From Hydrangea macrophylla (Eukaryota > Streptophyta > Magnoliopsida > Cornales > Hydrangeaceae): 64,000 nucleotides of DNA. This document shows positions 44,507 to 55,130 of this stretch, piece by piece; the stretch's first letter is position 1, and every line of letters starts with the position of its first letter. Made by a program: the position numbers and the translations under genes. Where the stretch lies: the NCBI GenBank assembly GCA_033977485.1, contig CM066991.1:55902850-55966849 (forward strand), written 5' to 3'. The notes beneath the pieces were generated by a model. It had not been told where the DNA came from and searched no databases. It saw only the letters and a list, made by a program, of their open reading frames with translations.

Positions 44507-46744
44507 TTGGGTTTTTACTTCTTTCAAAATCTCAAGAAGAAAGTTGAGCTCCCATTTTTTTTCAGATCCATAGCTTCAAGCTCAAGGAGGCCGTCCAAAA
44601 AGGCTAAGGAACGGGCAAAGGCTGAGAGTCAACCTCTGGAGTTGGTTTTGTGCGACCCTCAACATCACCTTTCGGTCGCCTCTATAGCTCGTCAGGTATG
44701 TGAAACTTTTGGCAGTTCAGGACTATTCCTATGCATTATGCTAGTTTTGTGAGCTGTAGTGTGCACCTAGAGATCATTAGAAGTTGGATTTATGCTCAAA
44801 TGTTGATTTTGTGAAGTTTGGAATTCGGGCTGTGAATAGTGATTTTGTGCTTGTTGTTGCTATTTTTGATATGTGCAGGTGCTGAAAGTGACATTGAAGG
44901 GCCATGGTAGTCTTGCCCATGTTTTCCTGTGGTATACCCAAATGTCGCCCACCGTCAAGCAGATGGTTGATGATGGAAGTTTTGGCAGCTTCGTTCGTCT
45001 GGTTTCAAAGAGTGCCAATGACCTAGCCCATTTCTATGCTCTTCCTTAAAGGTGGTGGGACACAATTAATACCTTCCATCTTCCATTCGGCGAGATGACG
45101 ATGACACCTTTTGACTTCTCGATGATTACCGGCTTGAGGGTTAGCGGGAAGCGCCTAGTCTTGGATTACTTCTATGAGATTGACCCTGAAGCTGTCGAGA
45201 TGCTGATTGGGGTTGTTCCTCCTAGTCTAGAGAGGCACTGGTTCCCCTGTGGCTGGCTTTATTCGGCCTACGGAAGAGGGGGACACACTTTGAATGACTG
45301 GCAATTGTTACAGGCCTTTCTGCTATATGTTCTTGGCTGTTTAATTTTTGCTACACGGAATGACCGGGTGAGCCTGCGGCTCCTTAATTGCTTGGAGACC
45401 ATTAACGAGATTCCTTCCTATGATTGGGGTTATGCTGCCATGGCCCACCTTTATAAGCACATGGGTGAGGTCTCCCGTGGCGGTACAAAATCTACTAGAG
45501 GATACTGGCGAGTTTGGGAGGTATGTCCTGTGAATTTTCCTTTTTCTTTTGGCCCTTTCTTGTTTCTGCTTTTTGATTTTTACTTTCTTCCTGTTCAGCT
45601 CTGGAGCTTTGAGTAATTGAAGATGCTGGCCCCTACCCCTGCTGATGAGTCAGATGAGGATGAGGATAGCATGGCTCCTATGCCTTTATTTCCTCGAGGC
45701 TTGAGGTGGCAGAGAGATATTGTCGGGGTCAAGAGCGGGGCCCATCGTATTGTCCTTTTGAGCAACTTCTTATTTGATATGATGGTTACCAGTGTTAACT
45801 GGACGCCTTGGGAGGGTGTTTCTTATGCGGCTCCTGAGGAGATCCAGGCGGTTATGCCTCTTGCTTCTTGTCGCCTCTTGATGGAGAGCACCGAGGGCAG
45901 GCAACGGTACCTTGGCGAGCGAGTATCCTGGCAGGCGATCGGTAGCCTGAGGTATTTTGTTCCTCATGATCCTCCTATAATGGACACCGGTGACCTTTTT
46001 GGTGCCGCTCTGCTAGCAGCCTTAGCTGGCATTGATGTTTGGGATCACATCCGCTCCGAGACTGGCTATGAGACATACTGTGGGTGCTTCCTGATGCTGA
46101 ACTTCCCACTCCTGGATGTGAGTCTTTTTACGCTTTTGTCTCTATTCATCACTTATGTTTTTGACTCATCTTTTCCTTAACATGTTTTATGCCTACAGCT
46201 TCACGAGATGTATAAAAGATAGGCTCCTCTAGCCTCTGACCCTATCCCTCCTTGGGATTGGACTTTTAATGTTCTAGGCGCCAATGGTTCCCCCCAGGTT
46301 ATGGAGGTGCTGCTAGTCACATGTGGGTATCCTACTCAGCCAGTGGGCGTCCTCAATGCTCCTTGGAGTTACGCTGAGGAGAGTCATGCCTTGGCGGGTA
46401 CCTTACGGTGCTTGGTCCTTGCGCGAGACCACCAGGTATGTCTCTAATTTTGCGTTCCTTAAGGTTATGAGGTTCTGACCCTGGATTTTACACTTTGGCA
46501 GATAGATGGCATATGGCAGTTTGCCACTACCCAGATGGCATCCTTGGTAAGTTTCTGACTCAACTCTATTTTGTATTTTTGTTGTTTTACGACTGACCAT
46601 TTTTATTTGTGTGTACAATGTCGTGGCGGCGATGCTGGTTCGTCTAGAACCAGGCCTCGATGCAGGGGTGGCAGGAGGAGGCGATCGCTGACGTATATTC
46701 TGGGTGGTTCGTCAGAGGATGAAGAACTCAGTCCTCCTAAGCGG
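44507..46744 (+). pseudogene. Plant mobile domain (PMD) gene, antisense cargo of element 2
   Basis: A multi-exon gene opposite to gag-pol. Exon 1 is 44507-44695 (Lys/Arg-rich, SSSRRPSKKAKERAKAES). Introns, all GT-AG: 44696-44878, 45521-45598, 46118-46198 and 46436-46501; a fifth donor at 46547 lacks a clear acceptor. Exon 2 holds the PMD core: VRLVSKSANDLAHFYALP, RWWDTINTFHLPFGEM, MTMTPFDFSMITGLRV and QAFLLYVLGCLIF, ending YWRVWE. Exon 3 has ESDEDEDSM and LFPRGLRW. The last exon is Arg-rich, ending SEDEELSPPKRR, nuclear-signal-like. Three stops lie in frame (45047, 45614, 46220). Host PMD proteins (MAIN/MAIL1) act in transposon silencing and genome stability; the role of this copy is unknown. 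The phrase array at 44295 may mark its promoter. Confidence 0.85.
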
Positions 46745-47014
46745 AGATTTTGTTTTGTCTCCATTTTATGTCTTCAATTGGGTTGTACTAGTTAATTATG
46801 GACAATGTGTAGGATGATGTGTCACCTTCGACAGAGTCTTATGATGTTTTACCTTTGAGCCAGATAGTTTTCGGTATGAAGGCGCGATTATGTGCTTATT
46901 TTAGTTGGTGATCGTGTGACAATATATGTGCACTGTGATTCTGTGATTGTTGATGTTACTGTGATGAGCAGCTTTGTGATAGTGAGTGTGTTTGCCTTAC
47001 AGGTGGGATAGTCC
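46745..47014 (+). other. Link between PMD and DUF7745 genes (element 2)
   Basis: Contains a possible short exon (about 46813-46876, DDVSPSTESYDVLPLSQIVF) followed by GTATG and a TTTGCCTTACAG acceptor at 46992-47003. The two domains may therefore have been exons of one transcript. The exon after that acceptor has a stop ahead of the DUF7745 frame, so fusion is unproven. Confidence 0.35.
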
Positions 47015-48045
47015 GTGAAACGGGGAGATGCTGCCGAAATTTTGAATTTTGCTAAAGCTGGGACAGAAAATATGGCATCATATGATCCTGCTCAACTCAC
47101 GGCTTGGCTAAACATCACGGATGGTGTGGAACGGATGAACCTTTTTAGCTACGGCTTGACCGAGCTATTCTCTCTTCATCACATGTCTCTTAACACTGAG
47201 TTCTTACGTGTTGCTATTGCCCAATGGGACCCAGTAAACCGCATTTTCTATTTCAACGGCTTAGAGATGTGTCCAATGTTCAAGGAATTCTATGCTATCC
47301 TCAGCTTTGATCCAGATTCAGACTTGATCCTTCCTCTTACAAATACATCAGTCTCATGCACAGCTTGGCTGAATTTCCAAACTGTTCAAACATCGCCTCT
47401 CGCCGACTGATTCAAGGTGAAGTTCTCAACATCACTTCTGTTATTGCCTATTACGCTGATCCTGGAGATCCCAGCATATACGACGCTACCCGTGGGGCCG
47501 CTCTGATGTTATGCATGACTTCACACTTCTTTTTTTCGAGTACTTCTAGAGACTTGGTGCATGTGTGCCTCGGACTGAAGGGGGGTACCCCATGGCTATG
47601 GTTCTAGCTAAAAATCTGAATGGTTTGGATCGTGCTTTCAACCAAGGAACTTTTCTTCTTTTCGGGGTGCCTTTGGTGTTACAGGCTTGGCTCTACGAGC
47701 GCCTTTAGTTATGGATTGGTAGTGTGCCACCAATTTACTTTCACATGGATGTGCTTCATTCCCATTACACTTCTGCCGATTGGGTTAGTATGATGGGCTT
47801 TATCTAAGGCTGACATTCACTGGATTATGGGGCATTGGGGCCTCCATGTTATGACCACTAGCCTCGGGGATTACCAAAGAGTGTGGCTAATGGGTCTGAG
47901 AGAGACTTCTTTATATCATCCTCGTCGATTGGCCAGATAGTATGGGCGGGTTCAGGAGGTCCCCCAGAGGTTTACTGAGATGGTCTTTCCTTCCAGAGTC
48001 AGAGGTGTTACTATTGCTGCTTTCATCAGTGGATGGGCCTGCTGA
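47015..48045 (+). pseudogene. DUF7745-like gene, antisense cargo of element 2
   Basis: The plus-strand frame from 47015 (GTG; KRGDAAEILNFAKAGTEN) runs 131 codons. It includes AIAQWDPVNRIFYFNGLEMC and PMFKEFYAIL, the WDP...FxF...E-x-CP pattern of the plant DUF7745 family. A frameshift near 47350 shifts reading to the 47356-47607 frame (VLNITSVIAYYADPGD, ALMLCMTSHFFF). Then LAKNLNGLDRAFNQG, VLQAWLYERL and a C-terminal YHPRRLARQYGRVQEVPQ up to FISGWAC at the TGA 48043. The region order matches the element 1 copy. Function of the family is unknown. At least two frameshifts and several stops are present. Confidence 0.7.
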
Positions 48046-48870
48046 GTAAAAGCCTACTTCTAAAGACTTTTGAAGAAATAAAAGACACAAAAATAAAACT
48101 AGACTTGATTGATTCTGCTTCTTTCTTCCAAGCGTCTTTGATATTTGTGACTGCTTTTTGAAAGAACTTCTTGTGTTTTCATTTACCCCTACTTATGTAA
48201 TATTCGAAGTTTGTTTATCGATGAGCCTTAGTTACTTGGAGAACCTTATTTAATGCATTTGGCTTTCTGAAAATATTTGCAGTATGATTTTGATCAGATG
48301 TTTGCTTTTGGTACTTGTTTGGGCATGCTAGGACGATTAGAGGCAAACGAGGCGGGTGGCCGAAGTTTGCCCCTTGCTTGGGATATGGGTGGTTGCATGG
48401 GAAACGAGGTAGGTAACCGAAGTTTGCCCCTAGTGTGAAGAGATTTAGGCAAACGAGGCAGGTGGCCGAAGTTTTCCCCTATTGTGAAGGACGGTTTCCG
48501 GGTTATGGTAGGGACCGTGACTTTAATCTCTCTCATGCTCATAATTTTTTGCCTAGGCACTAGTGGAGTGACCTAGTGAGCTCTTTTCTCTCTTTTATTA
48601 TTGCTTACTTTGGATTTAGCTCTAATTTTTGCCTAGGCGTCCTTACAGATTTTCTACCTAGTGAGCCACCTTTGTTTTCTTTTTGAAAGTCTACCTACGT
48701 ACCCCCGAACGGAGATCAGGTCCAACGTAGTTCAAGCTAAGGTAGTAAAGAAGTGGTTTGTTTTTTGGTAGGTGGGACGACCGAACCAATGTGGTTGCCT
48801 ACGTATCCCCAAGTGGGAATCAGGTCGAGCGTAGTTTCGGGCAAGGCTTTGAAAGAAGTTTGGGGATTGG
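48046..48870 (-). other. Spacer between integrase end and antisense genes (element 2)
   Basis: Non-coding. It has three copies of AAACGAGGCGGGTGGCCGAA...TTTGCCCCT (48343-48490) and two copies of the GACCTGATTCC...GATACGTAGG motif in minus orientation (48690-48734, 48793-48840). Counterparts occur in element C at 36296-36450 and 35943-36089. Confidence 0.65.
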
Positions 48871-50243
48871 TCAAGCAAAGTACTTTTTGAGGCGATCCAT
48901 GTTGATTGGTTCTTTGAATTTGACACCATCGAGGTCCATGAAGTAGGTCGCTCCTCCAGAAAGGATGGCCTTGATGATATAATGGCTGACCCATTTGGGT
49001 TTGAACTTTCTGTGTGGATCAAAGATCAGGGCTCACAGTTCCTTAAGAACAAGGTCACCCTTGACAATTTTTCTCGGACGAACCCTTTTGTTGAAAGCAC
49101 AGGCTATCCTCTTTTGATAGATTCGGACATGGTCGATCGCGGCTAGGCGCTTTTCATCTATGAGAGCTAACTCTTCGTATCTTTCTCTTAACCAATTAGA
49201 TTCTGAATTTCACATTCTGCTGTCACTCATAGGGAAGGTAATTCTATTTCGACCGGAAGTACTGCTTCTATCCCATATACCAGTGAGTAAGGAGTCGCTC
49301 CTATAGACGTCCTTATCGATGTTCTGTATCCCCAAAGTGCGAACGGTAGCTTTTTGTGCCAGTCTTTGTAGGTATCGACCGAATTCAGCAGAATGGCCTT
49401 GACATTCTTGTTTGCGGCTTCGACCGCCCCATTGGTTTGAGGTCTATACGGTGATAACTTATGATAGGTGGTTTTGTATTCCTCAAATAGATCCCTGACC
49501 TCTGCTTTGAAATGACTACCATTATCTGAAATGATATCCAGGGGGACACCATAGCGATAGATGAGGTTCTTCTTGATAAACTTGGCCACTTCCTTGGCCC
49601 CTAACTTGGTGTAAGATGCAGCTTCTACCCACTTCGTAAAGTAGTCGATGGCCACCATAATGTATCGATTTCCGTTTTAGGCCTTTGGAACAAGTTCACG
49701 TATGATATCGATTCCCCAAGTTGAGAATGGCTATGGGGAGGTCATACTATAGAGCAGAGATGGTGGCACATGCATCATGTTTGCGTGGATCTGGCACTTG
49801 TGGCACCTTCTCACGTATTCACAACAATCTTTCTCCAATGACGTCCAGTAGTACCCTTGTCTTACGATCTTTTTGGCTAGCATATGACCATTCATGTGTG
49901 GACTGCACACCCCTTCGTGTATTTCTTCCATCATTCTTCTGGCGCACTTTCCAAACAAGCAAGTTAGATTATGAGCATTGTACCCTTTCTTCAACAATTT
50001 TCCCCCATAAATGATGAGCTGTGCTGCGATCCTTCGAATTGCTCTTTTGTCTTTCTCGAAATATTCTAGGGGATACACTCCCTTTTCTATGAAGTCCCAA
50101 ACATCTTGGGACCATGGTATTTCGCTCTCTTCTTCTTCGATCGCGGTGACCATGTTGAATGAAGGCTCGTATCTTTGCTCAGTTACTAAAGGCATCATCT
50201 TGACTCCCACGGGAATTTTGATCATGGAGGCTAAAGTAACCAA
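48871..50243 (-). pseudogene. Integrase (element 2)
   Basis: The minus-strand frame from 50243 carries the N-terminal zinc-binding region (MMEEIHEGVCSPHMNGHMLA, then CCEYVRRCHKCQIHAN). A frameshift near 49735 precedes the core frame 49658-49227: AIDYFTKWVEAASY, DIISDNGSHFKAEV, SPYRPQTNGAVEAANKN. The second Asp and the Glu of the D-D-E triad are intact. The C-terminal part is decayed (KFKPKWVSHYIIK near 49005, then INMDRLKKYFA and TGA at 48873). No chromodomain is seen, as expected for Tat. Confidence 0.9.
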
Positions 50244-50300
50244 TGAATCTGCTAGCTGGTTCTCTTCCCTAGGTAAGTAGAAGAATGTTATGTTCTTGAA

Positions 50301-51041
50301 CTATCTCTTGAGTCCATCGAGATGATCATGATAGGGCTTTAACCTTTCTTCTTTCACTTTCCATTCTCCTCTAGCTTGTGATATAATGAGGTTTGAATCT
50401 CCGAAGACATCCAACTTTTGAACTCTCAATTTTATGGCTGCTTCCATCCCCATAATGCATGCCTCGTATTCAGCAGTGTTGTTGGTGGAGTTATAACTGA
50501 GCTCGACTACTAGTGGGGTATGGTCCCCATTTGGTGATACTAGGATCATTCCTACTCCGTAGCCTTTCATGTTGGCTGCCCCATCAAAGTACAACTTCCA
50601 CTGCTCTTCTTTGATTTCCATGATATTCTCGTCCGAGAACGGAAAATCTCCATTTTCTTCCGAATCAATGGTGTGTACAGCAAGATGTTCAACTATGGTT
50701 CTCCCTTTTACCGATTTGCTTATAACATACTTGATATCGAATTCGGACAGTAGAAGTAACCAACGGGATATACGACCGGTCAGGACGGGTTTTTCGAGGA
50801 GGTACTTTGGAGGATCCATGCGGGATATAAGCACAATCGGGAAGGCTAGCATGTAGTGCCTCAGTCGGGGAGTGCACCAAACCAAAGCCCAATATGTTTT
50901 TTTGAGGGTAGAGTAGTTGAGCTCATACCCAGGCATCCCCTTACTAAGGTAATATATGGCTTTTTCGGAGTGGCTTTCTTCTCCTTGTTGGGCTAGCATG
51001 CATCCCATGGCATTCTCAGAGACAGATAGGTAAAGAAGCAA
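50301..51041 (-). pseudogene. Dual RNase H region (element 2)
   Basis: An open frame of 246 codons continuous with RT in an intact element. The N-terminal half is the gypsy-type connection/RNase H (LLYLSVSENAMGCMLAQQ, EKAIYYLSKGM, TYWALVWCTPRLRHYM). The C-terminal half is a second, archaeal-type RNase H (LYFDGAANMKGYGVGMILVS, NTAEYEACIMGMEAAI, VFGDSNLIISQARGEWK) with Asp, Glu and Asp in place. The frame is intact and could be active in isolation. It ends at a stop replacing a codon after LDGLKR. Confidence 0.85.
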
Positions 51042-51113
51042 AGGCTTATGAGGGGTGGCCGGTGAAAGGACGGGTGGTTTTTGGAGGTAGGTTTTTATTT
51101 TGTCGAAAGCGAC

Positions 51114-52087
51114 TTAGCATTGGTTATCCCATTTGAACTTCTCTCCTTTCTTTAGCAGTCGAAACAAGGGATCACATGTGGTTGTGGGCTTGGAGATGAA
51201 ACAACTGATGAATTGGATTCTCCCAAGGAACCCCCGTACTTCTTTCTCATTTTGTGCGATGCCATTTCTAAAAATTGCTTTGATTTTGGAAGGGTCCACT
51301 TCTATCCCCCTTTGTGTGATGAGGAAACCCAGGAGCTTTCCAGAGGTCACACCGAAAGTGCATTTCTTGGGATTTAGCCTCATCTTGTACTTGCGCAATC
51401 TTCGAAGAACTTCTCCAATGCCTCCAAGTGTCCCTTTCTATCTCTGGATTTTACGATCATATCATCTACATACACTTCTACCTCCTTGTGAATCATATCA
51501 TACAACAGAGTTGTGGCAGCTCTTTGGTAGGTTACCCCAGCATTTTTGAGTCTGAAATGTATTACCCTGTAAAAGTAGGTTCCCTATGGTGTGGTGAATG
51601 TCGTCTTTTCCCGGTCTTCTAGAGCCATTAGAATCTGCTTGTATCCCGAGAAAACATCCATAAATGACAGTAGTTCGTGTCTGGCGGTGTTATCTACCAA
51701 AACATCAATGTGAGGCATCGGGAAGTCATCCTTTGGACTTGCCTTGTTTAGATCATGGAAGTCGACACACACGCGAACTTTTCCATCCTTCATAGGGACT
51801 GGCATGATGTTGGCGATCCATTCCGGATACTCGGTAATAATGATGAACCCTACCTTAAACTTCTTTTCTACCTCTTCTTTGATCTTGAATGACCATTCTG
51901 GTCTCATGCGCCTAAGTTTTTGCTTAACGGGTTTAGAATCAGGGAGGAGGGGAATATGATGTTGGACGATGTTGGGGTCAACCCCAGGCATGTCCTCATA
52001 AGACCAAGCCAAAACATCTTTGAATAATTTTAGCAAAAGAGTCAGTTTTTCTTTTTCTTCTTTATTAAGTGTTGAGCCGATTTGCAC
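51114..52087 (-). pseudogene. Reverse transcriptase (element 2)
   Basis: The frame from 52087 has KDVLAWSYEDMPGVDPNIV, RVCVDFHDLNKASPKDDFP and LLSFMDVFSGYKQILMA. After a stop at about 51585 it continues GTYFYRV and LKNAGVTYQRAATTLL, with an intact active-site box YVDDMIVKS (51455-51473). A frameshift near 51395 precedes the thumb (KCTFGVTSGKLLGFLITQ, IEVDPSKIKAI, KEVRGFLGRIQFIS) to 51114. The catalytic residues are preserved, unlike element 1. Confidence 0.9.
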
Positions 52088-52393
52088 AATTTATGGATTA
52101 TCTTTTTCACCTAGGTTAATTGTTAAAGTATCTTTGATTATTTCATAGGCAGGTGGTTTTTCAATTAGTTGCTTAAGTTCGATTAGGAAATCCTCGAAGG
52201 GATCTGTGCATTCACAAGTATTAGACATAGAGGAGTAAGTAGAATCGTCTTTCATTTAATTCATGACAGGTGGAGTGATTACATTAGACAGTGGTAGGCT
52301 TACAGCGGCCGACTCTGGTATAGACTCGATAATTGGAAGTACAGACTCCGGGGGAACAGGGAATTGGGAGACACAGATAGATGACTCTACAGC

Positions 52394-52957
52394 CTAGTTG
52401 CTTAGACCCTCCTCTGTTGGCATGATCTGATTATCTTGTCTCTTAGCCCTCTTTCCTTCCTTTTCCTCAACAAATTCTTCCCACATTTTCTCGATAGCTT
52501 CGGTGTCCAGGTATTTCAACCAATCTTCCTCTGGGGTTTTCACAACTTCTTCGGGATAGAACAGATCTTGATAGGGGGGCCTTTCCCAGTCAGTGAAGAT
52601 TTCAAGCCCAAGGTGCCTTTTTCCAGTGCCCTGATGAATCCAAGGTTCAGGGACCCCAAAATAGGGGAAGTCATCCCCTTCTTTGATGAATTTCCCATTC
52701 AAGGTCTTACGATAGGGTGGGAGACCCCTCACTCTCTTTTTCCATGGCTTTTGTAGCTCGATGTCCACTTCGGTGGGCTTGTACCCCAATCTGAAAGTGC
52801 CTTTTTGTCCTTTGATCTGAGGGAACTCACAAATTCCTTGTTGGTGTCGGCCTAATCCCATTCCAGGGAAGTAGTTCATCTTGCGAATGATGTTTACGAC
52901 TGCATAGTGGATTTCAGGGAACCTGTCTTCATCACTAATCATATGGACTTCTTCCAT
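52394..52957 (-). pseudogene. Protease-RT linker with G-patch-like motif (element 2)
   Basis: An open 187-codon frame between protease and RT. The motif NYFPGMGLGRHQQGICEFP near the N-terminus resembles a G-patch. Further on are a basic stretch (LQKPWKKRVRGLPPYRKTLN), an aromatic/Pro stretch and an acidic C-terminus (EEFVEEKEGKRAKRQ). Part of the polyprotein, not a separate gene. 52088-52393 continues the linker with stops. Confidence 0.65.
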
Positions 52958-52981
52958 GAAGAATCCTCCAATTTCCCCTTC

Positions 52982-53605
52982 TTATAGCTCAGGTATTTGG
53001 ATTTCAAAGATGGGAGCGTAGCTTGGAAAGGCTTCATTACCCCAACTATTGCCGAGGATGATTTTCACCTCCTTCTCATGAATGTAATTGATCATTTGGT
53101 GCAAAGTGGATGACACAGCTTTATTAAAATGTAGCCAAGGCCTCCTGATCAGCAAATTGAATGAGGCAGGTATATCCATGACTTGAAAGATTTGAGTGCA
53201 AGCCAAAGACCCTATTCGAATCTGGAGAGAAACGGTCCCCATCATATTTCTCTTGGTATTATCATAAGCCCTCACGGATTGCACAGATGGAGTGATGTCC
53301 TGGATGTTGACTCCCAAGGCGGTGGCAATCCTTAGAGCACAAACATTTAGGACAGAGCCTGTATCGACCAAATAGAATGGTACTTACTGTCCCTTGTATT
53401 CAATAGTGATGTACAAAGCTTTGTTAAGTGCAGACCCTTCCGGCGGCAGGTCTTCATCAGAAAAGGTAATGATTGGGTCAGGGGTGAATATGCCCAAGAA
53501 AGCCACCATGTCTTCTGGTGCAGCGTTGATGGGGACCTCAATTCTAGCCAAGGCATTCAACACGGCTTGCATATGCTTGTAAGATAATACCATGATGTCC
53601 CACAT
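52982..53605 (-). pseudogene. Aspartic protease (element 2)
   Basis: The upstream frame (53605-53384) reads VLNALARIEVPINAAPEDMV and FSDEDLPPEG, as in element 1. After one stop, the retropepsin loop LVDTGSVLNVCALRIA is intact, followed by RAYDNTKRNMMGTVSLQIRI and ASFNLLIRRPWLHFN. The usual Gly before RPWLH is Arg. It ends IFEIQIPEL at 52982. Confidence 0.8.
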
Positions 53606-54050
53606 TGAGAGATGTGCTTGGGTTTCTTCAACTACTTTATCAACTCATTGTCTTCTTCGATGATCTCATCTATTTTTCCTTTCCCCTTGTCCTTGACCGG
53701 ACGTTTCTCGATCGCTTCAATGGTAGGCTACAGAGGCTGATAATGATGGCCTGACCTAGTTAGATGACCAATCTTGGCAGAAGTAGGCCCTTCTACAATC
53801 CCATCTTCTTTAAATCAGTCACAATCTGTTCCCACAAATGGTTTCTCCGGCTCAATCCAGATAGAAGCATCACTTTCATTGTTGGGATCATACCATTTGA
53901 GGTCCACTGCCCCTAGATCGTGTTCTTCTAAGAAGAATAGATCTTGTTCATCAGCCAGTTGTTGCTGCCACTCATCATCCCCTCCATCGATCAAATGAAT
54001 TCTATCAGAATCCAGGATGTCAATAAGGGCTAAGGGAAGTCCTATGGGGA

Positions 54051-55130
54051 TTATGAGGGTAGAAGGATCGAAAGTAGTAGGGTTATATTCAATGAGGCTG
54101 ATATTTTGGTGGTTCGGTAGGGGATTTTGGGTGACATGAGGCTGCTTGGGAGGGGCTCAATGATATTGTAGTCAATGAGGTCTTGGATATCTTGACAAAG
54201 GCGCATACAATCATCGGTGTGGTGGCCAGGGGCTTGGTGGTAGGTGCACCTTTTGGACATATCACAATTGGGTGGTAACGGGGCGTTTCGAGGCTGAAGG
54301 AGTTGGAGGTGGCCTTTTTTAAGGAAGCGGTCTAAGGCTAAGGAAAGGGGGATTTCCAATTTGGCAAAGTTGCGAGGAGGCTTCCTCGGGAAAAGGCGAC
54401 TAGGGGAGTTTGCTTGGTTGGGAGGTTAGTACAGCCTAGGAGGGTAAGCCATAGGTTGATTGCTAAGGGCATTGACATCCGGAGGGTTGCGGGAGTAGTT
54501 GGGCATTTTTTACTGACTCGGAGGCTCTTCTTTTTTGATCTTTCCCTCCCTTATGGCGTCTTCGATTCGAGTTCTAACTTCAAACAATTCCTCAAAGGTG
54601 GAGATGGACTGGTAAAACAACTTCTCATGGTAGAGCGGTTGCAGATTCCGGATTAGAATCCTTACTTGTTCCTTTTCAATCAGTCGGTGGGTCATTTGGG
54701 ATACTTTATTCCTCTATCTGCTCAGAAATGTAGCAAAGGATTCATTGTTGTTCTGCCAAGTTGTTTCCAAATCCCTTATAGCAAAAACAAGTTCTTGGTT
54801 ATAGGAATAGTGGTCCACGAACACCCGAACAATATCTTCCCATGCCCGAGTTTTAGAAGCTTCTAAGGTAAGGAACCATAATAGTGCAGACTTTGCGAGA
54901 GTTTGTGGGAACAGCATTGCAATGTGCGAGAGTTTGTGGGAGCAGCCCATTGATTGAAAAATGTTCATACACAATTTTACGTGGCTTTTTGGATTCCCAG
55001 TTCCATCAAAACGGTCAATGGCAGGCATCTTGAAGTTTTCTGGCAACTTCAGCTTAACAGGCTCGAAAAGTCCTTCCAAGTCTAGCATATAATCATCAAC
55101 CCCTTTACTCTTCCTCAATACACTTTCCAA
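54051..55130 (-). pseudogene. Tat-type gag (element 2)
   Basis: The frame from 55130 (MESVLRKSKGVDDYMLDLEG) holds the Retrotrans_gag domain: PAIDRFDGTGNPKSHVKLC, ALLWFLTLEASKTRAWEDIV and ETTWQNNNESFATFLSR. After stops it continues TFEELFEVRTRIEDAIREGK and the zinc-binding-like CTYHQAPGHHTDDCMRLCQD (near 54215), then DLIDYNIIEPLP. Three in-frame stops or shifts. 53606-54050 is a decayed gag-protease junction. Confidence 0.85.
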
